Shown: positions 15,045 to 28,575, counted from the stretch's first letter. The stretch is 64,000 nucleotides of DNA from Alisma plantago-aquatica (GCA_963693085.1 OY856412.1:1131320244-1131384243); one strand, 5' to 3'. Notes: a model not told the origin generated them from the letters alone. Numbers and translations: made by a program.

Positions 15045-18000
15045 GCACCTTATAACCAATATTCTTATCATATTGAATAAGGTAAAGAGCTAAGTACACT
15101 TGATATAAGGTTGTCTTCAACCTTGGTCTAAAAACACAAGGTGTTGTACAAATTCTAGCCATCTTGTCATTAGGATCTATGTACTCCTATATGTACAATA
15201 TTGTGTGATTGTTTATTATAATTTGTGTACTTCTACTCTATAATTGTATACATCTCCTCATGGTTCCATTTGCAGAAGCACTTTATAAGATCTTAAGTAC
15301 TTCTATGTATGTCTACTTCTGTGAACTATGTGTACTTCTGTAAACAATATCGTATATTGCTTTATATATTTTGTGTACTCCTATAATAATATTGTCTATT
15401 ACACATAGATGCAGATTTATGTGTACTATTATGTATGATGTAAAGTACTTTTATGTATGTCAACTTGCATGCATAATTGTGTACTTCTATGTATAATGTT
15501 ATGTGTTTCTTCATATATTTTGTGTACTTCTGTCATACTATTATGTCCTTATGTATTATGTGTACTACTAATTATTATAAAAGTTATCATGTAGTATCTG
15601 GTGTTTTCTAACTCACAAGCAATATAGTATAAAATTTTGAAATGCCTAGTCAAGTGTTACCCACAGTTGCTTCTTCAAGTATATACTATTCACACTATGA
15701 TGCAAAATTATGTGTACTCCTATATAAGATCTTAAGTACTTCTATGTATGTCTACTTCTATTCACTATTGGGTACTGCTACAATTAGTATTGTGTATTGC
15801 TTTATATATTTTGTGTAATCCTGTAATAATATTGTGTACTACACTTTTATGCAGATTTATGTGTACTCTTCTGTACGATCTGAAGTAGTTCCATATATGT
15901 CTACTTGCATGCACAATTGTGTACTGCTATGTATAATGTTGTGTGTTTCTTAATATATTTTATGTACTTCTGTTATACTATTGTGTACTCTTATGTATTA
16001 TGTGTACTACTAATTATTACAAAAGTTGTCATGTAGTATCTCATGTTTTCCAACTCTCAAGCAATATAGTATAAAAGTTCTAAATGCCTGGTGAAGTGTT
16101 ACTTATGTACTTTCTTATGGATTTCTAGTTCCTCCATCCACACATTGATGCATCTATAAAAGCACCTTATAACCAATATTCTCATCATATTGAATAAGGT
16201 AGAGAGCTAAGTACACTCTTTGTATAAGGTTGTCTTCAACCTTGGTTCGAAAAGACAAAGTGTCATATGAAATCTAGTCATCTTGTCAGTAGCATCTATG
16301 TATTCCTTGATATATAATATTGTGTCTATATTTGTTATAATTTGTGTACTTCTATTCTAGAATTGTGTACATCTCCTCACGATTCCATTTGCAATGTCAT
16401 CTTTCTCAAAACCAGTGTCATCACCACATTATATACTTGTAGTAATATAACCCACTTTGCAAATAGTTGGGAGTTTACAGTAAGTTAGAAACAAAATTCA
16501 TTAGTCCCATCACAAACTTGTGTGTTTCAGTCCAAATATAGTATCTCCATTGGTTAACTTTTTTCATTTATTAAAAAACTGAAGGATGAAAAATTGGTGA
16601 CCAATGTAATATATATCTCCCAAAACATTTGTCATCATGTAGAAATCTACTTATACTGATATTGTTAATATAGTAAACAACTAGTGCTTTACATTAAGTT
16701 ATAGATAAAATTAATTAGTTCCTTCAAAAATATGTGTTTTGGTCCAAATATCATATCTTTATTGGTTAACTTTTTTCATTTATTAGAAACTTTGAAGGAT
16801 GACAAAGTGGTGACCAATGTGATATATATCTTTCAAAACATTTGTCATCACGACATATTCTACTTGTTCCTCCACCCACTGATTGTTTCATCTATAAAAG
16901 TACCTTATACCCAATATTCTTATCATATTGAATAAGGTAGTGAGCTAAGTACACTCTTTGTATAAGGTTGTCTTCAACCTTGGTCCGAAAAGACAAAGAG
17001 TCCTACAAAATCTAGTCATCTTGTTAGTAGGATCTTTGTTATCCTCTATGTATAGTATTGTGTATTTATCCATTATAATTTGTGTACTTCTGCTCGAGAA
17101 TTGTGTACATATCCTCATGGTTCCATTTCCAAAAGTACATTATAACCAATAATATTATCATCTCTCTCAAAATGAGTGTCATGACCATATTATATACTTG
17201 TACTAAGATAACTTACATTGTAAACAACTGGTGATTTATATTATGTCAGAAACAAAATCTGTTTGTTCCTTCACAAGGTTGTGTTTTTCAGTCCAAATAT
17301 TGTATCTTCATTGATTAACTTTTAGTTTATTGAAAAATCGATGGATGACAAAATGGTGATGAATGTAATATCTATCTATCTGAACAATTGCCATCACGAC
17401 ATAATCTACTTTTACCAATATTGTTAACACAGTAAACAATTGGTGCTTTACATAAAGTCAGAGACAAAATTCATTAATTTCATTACAAAGACGTGTGTTT
17501 CGGTCCAAATATCATATCTTCATTCGTTAATTTTTTTCATTTATTAAAAAAACTGAAGGATGACAAAGTGGTTATCAATGTAATATATATCTCTCAAAAC
17601 ATTTGTTATCGTGACATATTCTACTTGTTCCTCCATCCACCCATTGTTCCATTTACAAAAGCACCTTATAACTAATATGCTTTCCATATTGAATAAGGTA
17701 GAGATATAAGTACACTCTTTGTATAAGGTTGTCTTCAACCTTAGTCTGAAAAGACAAAGTATTGTATGGAATCTAGGCATCTTGTCCTAAGGAGCTATGT
17801 ACTCCTCTATGTATAATATTGTGTATTTATTCATTATAATTTGTATATTTCTTCTATAGAATTGTGTACGTCTCCTCATGGTTCTATTTGCATAAGTACC
17901 TTATAACCAATAATATTATCATCTCTCTCAAAACAAGTGTCATCACCACATTATAAACTTGTACTAATGTAACTTACACCTTAAACAACTGGTGTTTTAT

Positions 18001-18967
18001 AGTAAGTCAAAAGAAAAATTCATTAATTCTATCACAAACACGCGTTCTTCAGTCCAAATATCTTGTTTTAATTTCTTAACTTTTTTGGTTTATTAAAAAA
18101 CTAAAGGATGACAAAGTGGTGACTAATGTAATATATATCTCTGAAAACATTTGTCATCACGACATAATTTACTTTTACAAATATTGTTAACACAGTAAAA
18201 AATTGGTATTTTACATTAAGTTCGAAACAAAATTCATTAATTTCATCACAAAGTGGTGACCAATGTAATATATATATCTCAAAACATATGTCATCATGAC
18301 ATATTCTACTTGTACCAATATTGTAACACATTAAATAGTGTGCTTTATTCTAAACAGTAAACTAAATTGATAAGCTCTGTCACAAACGTGCTTCTGCCAA
18401 ATATTTTATCTTTGTTGGTGCTTTAAAAATATTGAACTAATATAACTTACATTGTAAACAACATGTGCTTTACATTAGTTTCATCACAAACACGTGTGTT
18501 TCTGTTCAATATTGTATCTTCTTTCTTTAATAAAGTGGTTACCGATGTAATATTAATGGAACAATCAGTTCTTTTCTTTTAACTTTAAAAAGAATGATTA
18601 TTTTTCTCACTAATTAAGGTTTATTTCTATCCAAATGTTGTATTTTCATTGGTAGTGATGTTTTGTTATTTATACAAATGAATGATGACAAAATTGATAA
18701 GTTCTATTACAAAGTCATGTGTTTCTGCCAAATATTTTATCTTCATTGGTCAATTTTTTCATTTATTATAAATTTGAAGGATGACAAAGTGGTGACCAAT
18801 GTAATATCAATGGTAAACAATTGGTTCATTTCTCTAAACTTTAAACAAAATTAATTAGTCTTGTCACTAACTCATGTGTGTTTTTGTCCAAATGTTGTAT
18901 CTTCATCTGTTGATGTTGTCTATCTACTAAAAATGATGGATGATGAATCATTGATTAATGTAATATA

Positions 18968-19204
18968 TGTAGCATTTGACTATACTTTTGGTGAGCCAAC
19001 TCTCTGGTGCAGTGAGATGGATCACTGTAAGATTTTTGTCCGATGAGAAAAAGCTACCATTGAACGTTATTCAACACTAAAAACTATACAAATTCAAAGC
19101 GGTGGGTGATTTTGCATTTGGTAACAGCGTTTACGAGCGATTGTAACCTGCCTGAACTTGTCCCATCACTGTCCGGGTGATGACACTGCTTTACCAAACG
19201 GAGC
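18968..19204. mobile_element. 237-bp MITE-like insertion in array copy 2
   Basis: Copy 1 reads CAATATAATCCCTC at 9775-9790, whereas copy 2 carries 237 bp of unrelated, more GC-rich sequence between AATATA and ATAATCCCTC. This gives a candidate 3-bp duplication ATA (18965-18967 and 19205-19207), or TA if the element ends are shifted by one base. The ends (TGTAGCATTTG, and on the other strand TGCTCCGTTTGGTAAAG) are only weakly inverted repeats. Two internal stretches also resemble the TTTGGTAA end motif. It has no coding capacity; the superfamily (PIF/Harbinger or hAT like) is a guess. Confidence 0.6.
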
Positions 19205-21885
19205 ATAATCCCTCTCAAAATGAGTGGCATCATGAAATTATCTACTCTTACTAATATCACCTACATTGTACACAATCGGTGCTCAATTCGTTTATTAAAA
19301 AATTTAAGGATGACAAGTGATGACTAATGTAATATATATATATATATATATATATATCAAAACATTTGTCATCGCGACATAAATCAATGTGTATAATATC
19401 TCATGAAACAAGTGTCATCACGACATTATCTACTCATACGGATATCACCTACACGTACTAATATCACCTACACCGTAAACAACCAGTTCCTTTTTTCGTT
19501 TATTAAAAAATAGAAGGATGACAAAGTGGTGACCAGTGCAATATATATCTCTCAAAACATTTGTCACCACGACATAATCTAAATGTTGTTAACATTGTAA
19601 ATAATCGGTGCTTACTATAAGTTAGAAACAAAACTCATTAGTTCTGTCACAAACATGTGTGTTACAGTCCAAATATCATATCTTCATTGGTTAAATTTTT
19701 TGTTTATTGAAAAAACTGAAGGATGATAAAGTGGTGACCAATGCAACATATATCTCTCAAAACATTTGTCATCACGATATACTCTACTTGTATCAATATT
19801 TTTAACACAGTAAATAGTATGCTTTATTCTAAACTATGAACAAAATTGATAAATTCTATCACAAACTCATGTTTTGCCAAATATTTTATCTTCATTGATG
19901 CTTTACAAATATTGCACTTATATAACTTACACTGTAAACAATCAGTGCTTTACATAAGTTAGAAAAAAAATTCATTAGTTTCGTCACAAACACGTGTGTT
20001 TCTATCCAAATATCGTATCTTCATTGGTTAACTTTTTTGTTTATTAGAAGAACTAAAGATGACAAAGTGGTGACCAATGTAACATTAATGGTAAAGAATC
20101 ATTTCTTTTCTCTGAACTTCAAAAAAATATGATTAGTTTTGCCATTGATTCATGTATGTTTCTATCCAAATGGTGCATCTTCAATGGTAGTGTTGTTTTG
20201 ATTTTTATATAAATGAATGATGACAAGATTGATAAATTTTGTCACAAATTCGTATGTTTCTGGCAAATATTTTATCTTCATTGGTTAATTTTGTCATTTA
20301 TATGAAACTAGAGGATGACAAAGTGGTGACTGGTATAATATCAATGCTAAACAATTAGTTCGTTTCTCTGAACTTTAAACAAAATTGATTAGTTTTGTCA
20401 CTAACTCACATGTGTTTCTCTCCAAGTGTTGTATCTTCATTGGTTAATGTTGTTTATATATTAAAAAATGATGAATGATAAAGTGGTGATCAATGTAATA
20501 TAATGTCTCTCAAAATGATTGTCCTCATGACATTATCTACTCGTACTAATATCACCAACACTATACACAACTGGTGTTTTACATTAAGCTAGAAACAAAA
20601 TTCATTAGTTTCATCACAGACACATATTTTTCAGTCCCAATATCATATCTTCATTAGTTAACTTTTTTGTTAATGAAAAAAATTGAAGGATGACAAAGTG
20701 TTAACCCATGTAATATATATCTCTCAAAACATTTGTCATCACAACATAATCTACTTGTACCAATATTGTTAACACAGTACATAATTGGTACTTTATCCTA
20801 AACAGTAAACAAAATTGATAGGTTTTGTCCCAACTGATACATCTTCTCATTGTTTTATTTACAAAAGCACCTTATAACCAATAATATTATTATAATAAAT
20901 AAGGTAGAAAGTTGTGTACAGACTTGGTATAAGGTTGTCTCCAACCTTGGTCCATAAAAGACTAGTGTTGTATGTGTACTGCTATGTACTCCTCCATCCA
21001 CCCCCAGTTCCTTCTATTAGTATATACTACTCACACTATGATGAAGAATTATGTGTACTCCTATATAAGATCTTAAGTACTTCTATGTATTCTACTCCTA
21101 TTCACTATTGTGTACTTCTATGAACGTCATTGTATATTTCTTTATATATTTTGTAATTTCTGTGATAATATTGTGTATTACACTTTGATGTAGATTTATG
21201 TGTACTTGTGTATGATATGAAGTATTTCTATGTATGTCTACTTGCACACACAATTGTGTACTTCTACGTCTAATGTTATGCTTATTCGTATAGTATGTGT
21301 AATTTTGTTATACTATTTTGTACTCATACATATTACATGTACTACTAATTATTACAACAAATATCATGGAGTATCTCATGTTTTCCAACTCACAAGCAAT
21401 ATAGTACAAAAGTTCAAAAGTGTTACTTGTGTACTTTCTTATGGATTTCTAGTTCCTCCATCAACCCATTTTTCCATCTATAAAAGTGCATGATTACCAA
21501 TATTCTTATCATATTGAATAAGGTAGAGAGCTAGTACACTCTTTGTATAAGGTTGTCTTCAACCTTGGTCCGAAAAGACAAAGTGTCGTATGAAATCTAG
21601 CCATCTTGTCAGGAGGAGCTTTGTACTCCTCTATGTATGATATTGTGTATTTATTCATTATAATTTGTATACTTCTAATTTAGAATTGTGTACATCTCCT
21701 CACGGTTCCATTTGTGAAAGCACCTTATAATCAATAATAATATTATCTCTCTCAAAAGGAGTGTCATCCCACATTATATACTTGTACTAATATAACTACA
21801 CTATAAACAACATCTGCTTTACAGTAACTCAAAAACAAAATTCATTAGTTCTATCACAAACATATGTGTTTCAGTTCAAATATCG

Positions 21886-22435
21886 TATCTTCGTTGGTTA
21901 AGTTTTTTTAGTTATTAAAAAAGTTAAAGGATGACACAGTGGTGACCAATGTAATATATATCTCTCAAAATATTTGTCATCGTTAAATAATCTACTTTTT
22001 TCAATGTTGTTAACACATTAAACAAATGTTGCTTTACATTAAGTTAGAAACAAAATTCATTCGTTCTTTCACAAAAATATATGTTTCAGTCCCTATATCA
22101 TATCTTCAATGGTTAACTTTCTTCGTTTATTAAAAGAACTAAAGGATGACAAAGTGGTGACCAATGTAATATATATCTCTCAAAAATATTCTACTTGTTC
22201 CTCCATCCACCCATTGTTCCATCTATAAAAGCACCTTATAATTAATTTCCTTTCATATTATATAAGGTTGAGAGCTAAGTACACTCTTTGTATAAGGTTG
22301 TCTTCAACCTTGGTCTGAAAAGACAAAGTGTCATATGAAATCCAGCCATCTTGTCGGTAGAATCTATGTACTCCTATATGTATATTGTTGTGTATTTATT
22401 CATAATAATTCATGTACTTCTACTCTAGAATTTTG
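21886..22435. repeat. Repeat array, partial third unit, left piece
   Basis: This piece continues directly from unit copy 2 but aligns with the middle of the unit (about 7360-7920 in copy 1 and 16530-17100 in copy 2), not with its start. It is interrupted at 22436-22440 by the copia element, and the same monomer resumes at 29106. Confidence 0.7.
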
Positions 22436-22440
22436 TACAC

Positions 22441-22884
22441 TGTTAAAATCCTTTTAGTGTGGCCCAAATAAATTTTGGGTATTTATTTTATTTATTTTCT
22501 CAAAGAGATGCATCCATTGGGGTAGGCACATTCCCATAACTGTCATGTCACTTCATGATGGAGAGAGAGACACTAAGTTTGTTATATATTTGGGATTGGT
22601 CCTCTCTTCAGGGATTCCATTCGGTAACTACCACCCATCCGTTGGAGAATCCACAGTAGAGACAAACTAACTCTCGTACGTTCGCTTCCGCTTCCGCTTC
22701 CGCTTGGATTGCCCTTGTAGTACGAACATCTCCTATGAGGAACAAGATCATCGCCCAGGGAGGCTTCGCAGTCCTTTGGGTATGTATTCGCTTGGATTGC
22801 CCTTGTAGTACGGGCATCTTCTTTGAGGAACAAGATCATCAATCATGGAGGCTTCGCAGTCCTCTAGGTATGTATTTACTAACA
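22441..22884 (+). repeat. Copia 5' LTR
   Basis: The LTR starts TGTTAAAATCC and ends TTTACTAACA; it is 444 bp. The first 190 bp or so match the 3' LTR at about 97%. Near the 3' end a block of about 85-95 bp around GGATTGCCCTTGTAGTAC is present twice in tandem (about 22703-22790 and 22791-22884), whereas the 3' LTR has it once. Confidence 0.88.
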
Positions 22885-22885
22885 A

Positions 22886-22897
22886 TAGTATCAGAAC
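22886..22897 (+). other. Copia primer binding site
   Basis: The sequence TAGTATCAGAAC lies one base after the LTR end and matches the tRNA-Met site TGGTATCAGAGC at 10 of 12 positions. Confidence 0.7.
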
Positions 22898-24138
22898 ACT
22901 GTTTGATCCTTTCGGACGATTATTCTTTATTGTCCGTCATTTTGCTATTCCATCATTTGTTATCTCGGACGATACGGCCTATGGCCTGGAACCATGTTTG
23001 TGCCGAAACAAAACCCAAGTGTCCAGTAACGATTACAACCCTGCGCCCAAGCAAACATAACAGTCATGGTGGCAGGATCCGAACTTACGCAGGCAAATTA
23101 TCTACTCCACTATTTTTTTGTGCTTTTCGAGATTCTGGCTTAAGACCTCTTCATTCTTCTCAATGACTAGTTTGAAGCCTATTCATTCATCTTGCTTTCT
23201 GTCACCGGAAATTAATTACAAATTTAATCGGCTAGATTTGTAAAGAGCCCGGTTGTAGATGTCGTTGTCTTGATATTGCTAAAGGGTATGTTTGAAACCA
23301 ACGGATTACATAACATGGACCTTAATTATCACATCTTTTTCGGCACAGAAACTTCTGTGTGTTTTTGTTTCAATCACAAGGAATAGATGAGTAATAGGTC
23401 TTTGAATGGTGAATGTTTTTCCAATTACGACACGCGTCTCTCCGGCATAAAAATTTTCCTTTTTTTTACTACGGTCTTCAAATACAAAATAAAGGGAGGA
23501 TTATATGTAACAATGCTTTACAAATGTCATTTCTTATGTTTTCATTCACTGTTAGTAATGAACGAATCAACTCAAGCATGACATTAATTTATTTATGGTT
23601 TTCCATGTTATACTTTTTCGTACTGTATAATATTATGTTCACGGTGTTGCCTAGTCTGTTTTGGCAATGTTTGGAGTTACAACATTTAATAATTGCTCTG
23701 ACGGCGGCGACATGTATATAGATGTGTTTTTCATTTGGCTTTCCATCCAAAACCAACGTCACAAAGGAAGACATTAGTACACCATCTTTATACATTCATC
23801 ATGTACACACAATTCAGATTGACAAATTATTTTTCTTCTTCTTAAAATATGTAATCATGATACTACCTAAAGGTGGGTCATTTTATTGTTAAGCAAGATG
23901 AGATGTCTACATGACTTTAAATTTATACCATATGTAACCCAAAGGTCAAATTATGTTACCGATTTAAAGAATGCATAAATTTGAGTCTCATCAAGTGAGT
24001 ATAACTCAACATCCATATGCTTACCTTGTTTACATTTTCATCCAAAGATGATTTGTAATGACTAATTTCAATTAGTACATTAAAAGTAAATAAAGTAGAC
24101 CTCATAATTTACTATCAGGTTTTAGTTGTGGTTTTAAT

Positions 24139-24712
24139 ATGAAGATTTTAATTATTGCAGTGATTTCCTCATCATTATGTGGTGAAAATATAATTCCAAA
24201 TCTCAATGGTTCAAATTTCAATGAATGGAAAGAAAAGGTTATGTTTACATTAGGATGTATGGACTTAGACTTAGCTTTCCAAGTGGAGAAACTATAACCA
24301 CTAATAGAGGAAAGTACCACTGTCGAAAAGACTAAACATGAAAAGTGGGAATGTTCTAATAGGCTTAGTTTGTTGCTTATGTAAGTACATGTAGGAAAGC
24401 ACATTAGGCGGTCAATTCCCACTTCTGAGTTGGCAAAAGATTTTCTAAAGGCGGTGGATGAACAATATGTTTCTTTAGTAAGTCTAGGGTCAGCACCTTA
24501 ATGGCTAAGATGTACTATATGAAGTACAATGGTTCTTGTGGGATCCGTGAACACATCATGGAGATGAGAGATATTGTTGCACAACTCAATGAGATGGAAT
24601 TATATATCTCTGATGCATTTCTTGTTCATTTCATTTTAACTTCCTTGCCTAGTCAGTATGGATCATTCAAGATTTCTTACAACACACAAAAAGGAAAAAT
24701 GGTCAATAAATA
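24139..24712 (+). pseudogene. Copia gag (UBN2-type capsid), broken
   Basis: Gag packages the element RNA in cytoplasmic particles. The frame starts at an ATG at 24139; recognisable UBN2-type segments include LNGSNFNEWKEKV, SNRLSLL and, from 24501, IREHIMEMRDIVAQLNEME followed by FLVHFILTSLPSQYG and SYNTQKGK. Stops interrupt it after the first 50 or so codons and again near 24390, and the part from 24501 is in a different frame from the start, so there is at least one frameshift. The family identity is clear from the HIMEM and SLP motifs, although the protein is dead. Confidence 0.8.
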
Positions 24713-24819
24713 ATTTATTTGTCATGTGTGTTTAAGAAGAAGAGAGACTTAAGAATGAAGGAGTCCCTACTGCACATTTAAGCACCCACAACAAGCATAG
24801 CCGCAAGGGTACAAGAAAA

Positions 24820-25896
24820 ATGAAGGGAACTGCTCGTATCTCAGGTGGAGTGTCCAAGCCAGGTGATGGCAAGGCTGGTGGAAGCAAGGCTAACATGAAA
24901 TGCTTCTTCTTCCACAAGAAAGGACATACTAAAAAGGAGTGCTTCAAGTACAAGAAGTGGTTCGAAAAGAAAGGTATAATGTCTCTTATTTCATATGAAT
25001 GTCATCTTTCAAATGTTTCATTATATAGTTGGTGGCTTGACTCTGGTGCCATTGTGCACATGTCCAATATATTGTAGGGATTTCTGAATCAAAGGAAACC
25101 AACGGAGCATGAAAAAGTCCTTTATTCAGGAAATAAATCGGGCTCTCGTGTAAAGGATGTTGGCACATGCAGTTTAATCCTTGACAATGGAAAGTTGTTG
25201 GACTTAGAAAATACTTTCTATGTACCAAACTATAGTAGAAATTTAGTCTTTATTTCTAGATTAGACAAATTAAACTATGGTTTCATTCTCCAAAGTGGAC
25301 AATTATCATTGTATAAAAATTCTAATTTAATTGGTACTTGTATTTTAATAAATGATCTTTATCAAGTTAAATTAAGCCCTCATTTTGAGCAATCTTTTAC
25401 AATCCATCATAATGTTATTGGTAATAAACGCACATTGTTAGATGAGCAGTCATCACTTCTTTGGCACCGAAAGTTGGGACATATTTCTAAAGAAAGAATC
25501 CAAAGATTAGTAAATGAGGGAATTTTAGGGCCCTTAGACTTTACTTATTTTGGAACATGTGTTGAATGTATAAAGGCTAAGCAAACCAATACTTCTAAAA
25601 AGGGTGCCAAAAGGAGTAATGGAACATTAGAAATAATTCACACAGATATTAGTGGACCTTTTCTACCTTGTTTTATAGGAGAAAAGTATTTTGCAACCTT
25701 TATTGATGACTATTCACGATATATGTTCCTCTACTTATTAAATGACAAAAGTGAGGTTTTTCAAGCCTTTAAAGACTTTAAGGTTGAAGTGGAGAAACAA
25801 TTGGGTAAAGTGATTAAGATAGTCAGATCTGATAGGGGAGGTGAATATTATGGAAGGTTCAATGACATGGGACAAAGAAAGGGACCATTTGCATAA
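24820..25896 (+). pseudogene. Copia zinc knuckle, protease, GAG-pre-integrase and integrase N-terminal half
   Basis: This covers the first part of pol. A zinc knuckle is visible as CFFFHKKGHTKKEC at 24898-24945; the second cysteine of the CCHC set is replaced by Phe. The aspartic protease active site is the DSGA in WWLDSGAIVHMS near 25033. A stop at 25075 breaks it. The frame from 25195 carries the pre-integrase motif LLWHRKLGHISKERI, a second cysteine pair (CVECIKAK), and the integrase core with HTDISGPF (first Asp) and SDRGGEY (second Asp). A stop at 25894 ends the frame before the catalytic Glu. Integrase would join the cDNA to host DNA in the nucleus. Confidence 0.88.
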
Positions 25897-26292
25897 TTCC
25901 TACAAGAAGAGGGTATTGTACCTCAATATACAATCCTAGGCACACCAAGTCAAAATGGTGTAGCTGAAAGAAGGAATCAAACATTAAAGGAAACAGTTCA
26001 TGTAATGCTATATAATTCATCCCTTCCTTCTACAATGTGGAGTGAGGCTTTGAAGACGATAGTGCATGTATTAAATAAGGTTCCTAGCAAGTCTTTCCAA
26101 AAAACCCCATATGAATTATGGATAGGAAGGAAACCATCCTTGAACTATATGCATATATGGGGATGTCGTGCAAAAGCTAGAATCTACAATCCACGTGAGA
26201 AGGCATTTGACCCAAGAACCACCAATGGTTTCTTTATAGGTTATCCAGAAATTTCAAAGGGATATAGATTTTACTGTCCATCTCACCCATAA
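25897..26292 (+). pseudogene. Copia integrase C-terminal half
   Basis: Reading continues after the stop: [14 protein letters not shown] contains the third catalytic residue (Glu) of the D,D35E triad. It is followed by [21 protein letters not shown] and the copia-typical [16 protein letters not shown] segment. A stop lies at about 26290, after which the hinge to reverse transcriptase (26293-26690) is open only in pieces, with stops near 26384 and 26512. Confidence 0.85.
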
Positions 26293-26689
26293 AAAATAAT
26301 TGAGACGGGTAAGGCTAGATTTTTGGAGGATCATCATCTCAGTGGGAATGACCTACTTCAGAATATATCCTTTGATGAAAAGTAGGATAGTTCTCTTACA
26401 CATGCACCTAGTCAAAGTCGTATAGGCTATCCAATTATTGTTCCCATGAACAATTGTCAAGTGGATAAGCCAATAGATGTGGATCATGCTCCTAGTCAGG
26501 TTATAAATGAATGAGTTGATCATACTCATGATGAAGAACAACCTGAAGAGCCTACATATATTGTAGAACCCAATGTTGAACTAAGAAGATCCACAAGATC
26601 AAGGAGGCATGCTATCCCATCTGACTATGTTGTATACCTTCAAGAGCCAAATGTAGACTTTGAAGATATTGATCCCTTATCTTTTACAC

Positions 26690-28248
26690 AAGCAATGGAT
26701 TTTGAAAGTTCCTCTAAGTGGCTTGATGCCATGAAGGAGGAACTAGCATCCATGGATAAGAATCAAGTATGGGACCTTGTACCTTTACCAGAGAGTATTA
26801 AACCTATTGGTTGAAAATGGGTCTTTAAGACCAAACGGAACTCAAATGGTGAAATTGATAGGTATAAGGCTAGATTAGTTGCGAAGGGTTTCACACAAAA
26901 GAAAGGAATTGATTACAAAGAGACCTTTGCTCCAGTCTCATCAAAGGACTCCTTCAAAGTAATCATGGCCTTAGTGGCTCATTTTGATCTTGAGCTACAC
27001 CAAATGGATGTGAAAACATCATTTTTGAATGGGGATTTATCTGAAGAAGTCTATATGGAATAGCCAGAAGGTTTCATTGACAATAGTAGAAGTCATATGG
27101 TTTGCAAACTAAAGAAATCAATTTATGGACTTAAACAAGCATCCCGACAATGGTATATAAAGTTTAACACCATTATATCACCTTTTGGGTTTAAACCTAA
27201 TATTGTTGATCAGTGTACATATCTCAAGGTTAGTGGGAATAAGTTTATAATATTGATTCTTTATGTAGATGACATTCTACTAGCAAGTAATAACTTGAGA
27301 ATATTACATGAAACCAAAGAGTTTCTTTCTTCTAATTTTGAGATGAAATATATGGGTGAAGCCATGTATGTACTCAGTATGGAGATTCATAGAGACCGAG
27401 CTAAAGGCATACTTGGAATATCCCAGAAGGCTTATATATCTCAAGTTTTAGAGAAGTATGGAATGAAAAATTGTTCACCTAGACCTACACCTATAGTTAA
27501 AGGAGATAAATTTAACTCCAAGCAGTGTCCTAGTAATGACATTGAAAGGAATGAAATGAGGAAGATACCATACACATCTGCAGTTGGAAGCCTACAATAT
27601 CTCCAGATATGCACCCGACTAGACATAGTTTTTTCTACTGGAATGCTTGGACGTTACCAAAGTAACCCAGACATTGACCATTGGAGAGCAGTGAAGAAGG
27701 TGATGTGCTATCTACAAGGGATAAAGGATTACATGCTTACATATAGAAGGACAAACCACCTGAAAGTTATGAGATATTCAGATACATATTTTGTTGGTTG
27801 TCTAGACATTAGGAAGTCTACAACATGATATATCTTCCTACTAGCTGGTGGTGTAGTGTCATGGAGGGGTGTCAAGCAAAAGACTACGGCTTCATCCACC
27901 ATGGAAGTTGAGCTTATAGCTTTCCATGAAACATCATCACAAGCAATTTGGCTTAAGAATATGATACAAGATCTTAAAGTTGTTGATTCAATTCATAAGC
28001 CAATACAGATATATTGTGATAATGAAGCTACAGTCAGTTTTGCTAATAATGATAAAAGCACCACAGCATACATGCACCTAGACATAAAGCTCTATGCTGT
28101 TAATGAGCGAGTTGACAACAAGATGATAATGATTGATCACATCAGTACACAATATATGATTTCAGATCCTCTTACAAAAGGGCTAACTCTAGGATTGTAT
28201 ACATCTCATGTAAAGAATATGTGTCTGAAAAAGTCATTTAATGTGTAA
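26690..28248 (+). pseudogene. Copia reverse transcriptase and RNase H
   Basis: The RT copies element RNA into DNA; RNase H removes the RNA. RT motifs seen are KARLVAKGFTQKKGIDY, FAPVSS, MDVKTSFLNGDL, KSIYGLKQASRQWY and the catalytic box LYVDD near 27268, which is intact. Stops occur at 26812, 27061 and 27826. RNase H follows with YSDTYFVGC, ASSTMEVELIA and the closing YCDNEATVSFANN and DPLTKGL segments. The last stop is at 28246-28248. The order integrase, RT, RNase H defines Ty1/copia; I cannot assign the lineage safely. Confidence 0.9.
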
Positions 28249-28560
28249 TAGTTAGTGTGATTTGACAATGTAATATTTATTATGTGATTACATATTTAAC
28301 TCGCTATTTCTATTTTAATACTAGTTATAATAGAATGTTAGTTCTGACATAAATTTGGACCAAAGAATAGATTTTGAGGTCGGTTTATTCATAAAGTTTA
28401 TGTCACTACATATAAGATGATTAAATATTGTGGTGCATAGAAGGAAGTTCTCATTTATTGAGCATCATCCGCTATGACTCATATTTAACTTTTTTATATG
28501 GAAGTGGTTATTTAGAATATCAATGGAAAATAAATTAAATATTATTGCCATGGCATTTTG

Positions 28561-28575
28561 GGTCAAGTGGGAAAA
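28561..28575 (+). other. Copia polypurine tract
   Basis: The purine-rich GGTCAAGTGGGAAAA ends directly at the 3' LTR start, where plus-strand synthesis would be primed. The 28249-28560 stretch before it is untranslated and AT-rich. Confidence 0.65.

Larger units (their letters stand above)
12446..21885. repeat. Complex AT-rich repeat array, unit copy 2
   Basis: This is a collinear second copy of 3736-12445. The offset to copy 1 starts at about 8.71 kb, rises by about 0.5 kb after the insert at 14511-15040, and rises by roughly another 0.25 kb after the insert at 18968-19204. With the inserts removed the copy is about 8.7 kb, the same as copy 1. A (TA)n run of about 24 bp occurs near 19336. 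As in copy 1, there are no credible genes. Confidence 0.85.

Noticed and set aside
3736..22435. Dozens of ORFs of 60-125 codons in the repeat array, for example 9679-10056, 6225-6560 and 4610-4915
   Set aside because: Translations are Tyr/Leu/Ile-rich low complexity, recur wherever the DNA monomer recurs, and break at different places in each copy.
3736..22435. CRISPR-like array
   Set aside because: Repeats are long, diverged and irregularly spaced, and the window is clearly plant nuclear DNA.
23063..23110. Stretch resembling the antisense T-arm of a tRNA (GGATCCGAACTTACGC)
   Set aside because: No acceptor, D-arm or anticodon pairing could be found around it.
22582..23166. ORFs on both strands across the copia 5' LTR and leader
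   Set aside because: They follow the LTR tandem duplication and cross the LTR border; no copia protein starts there.
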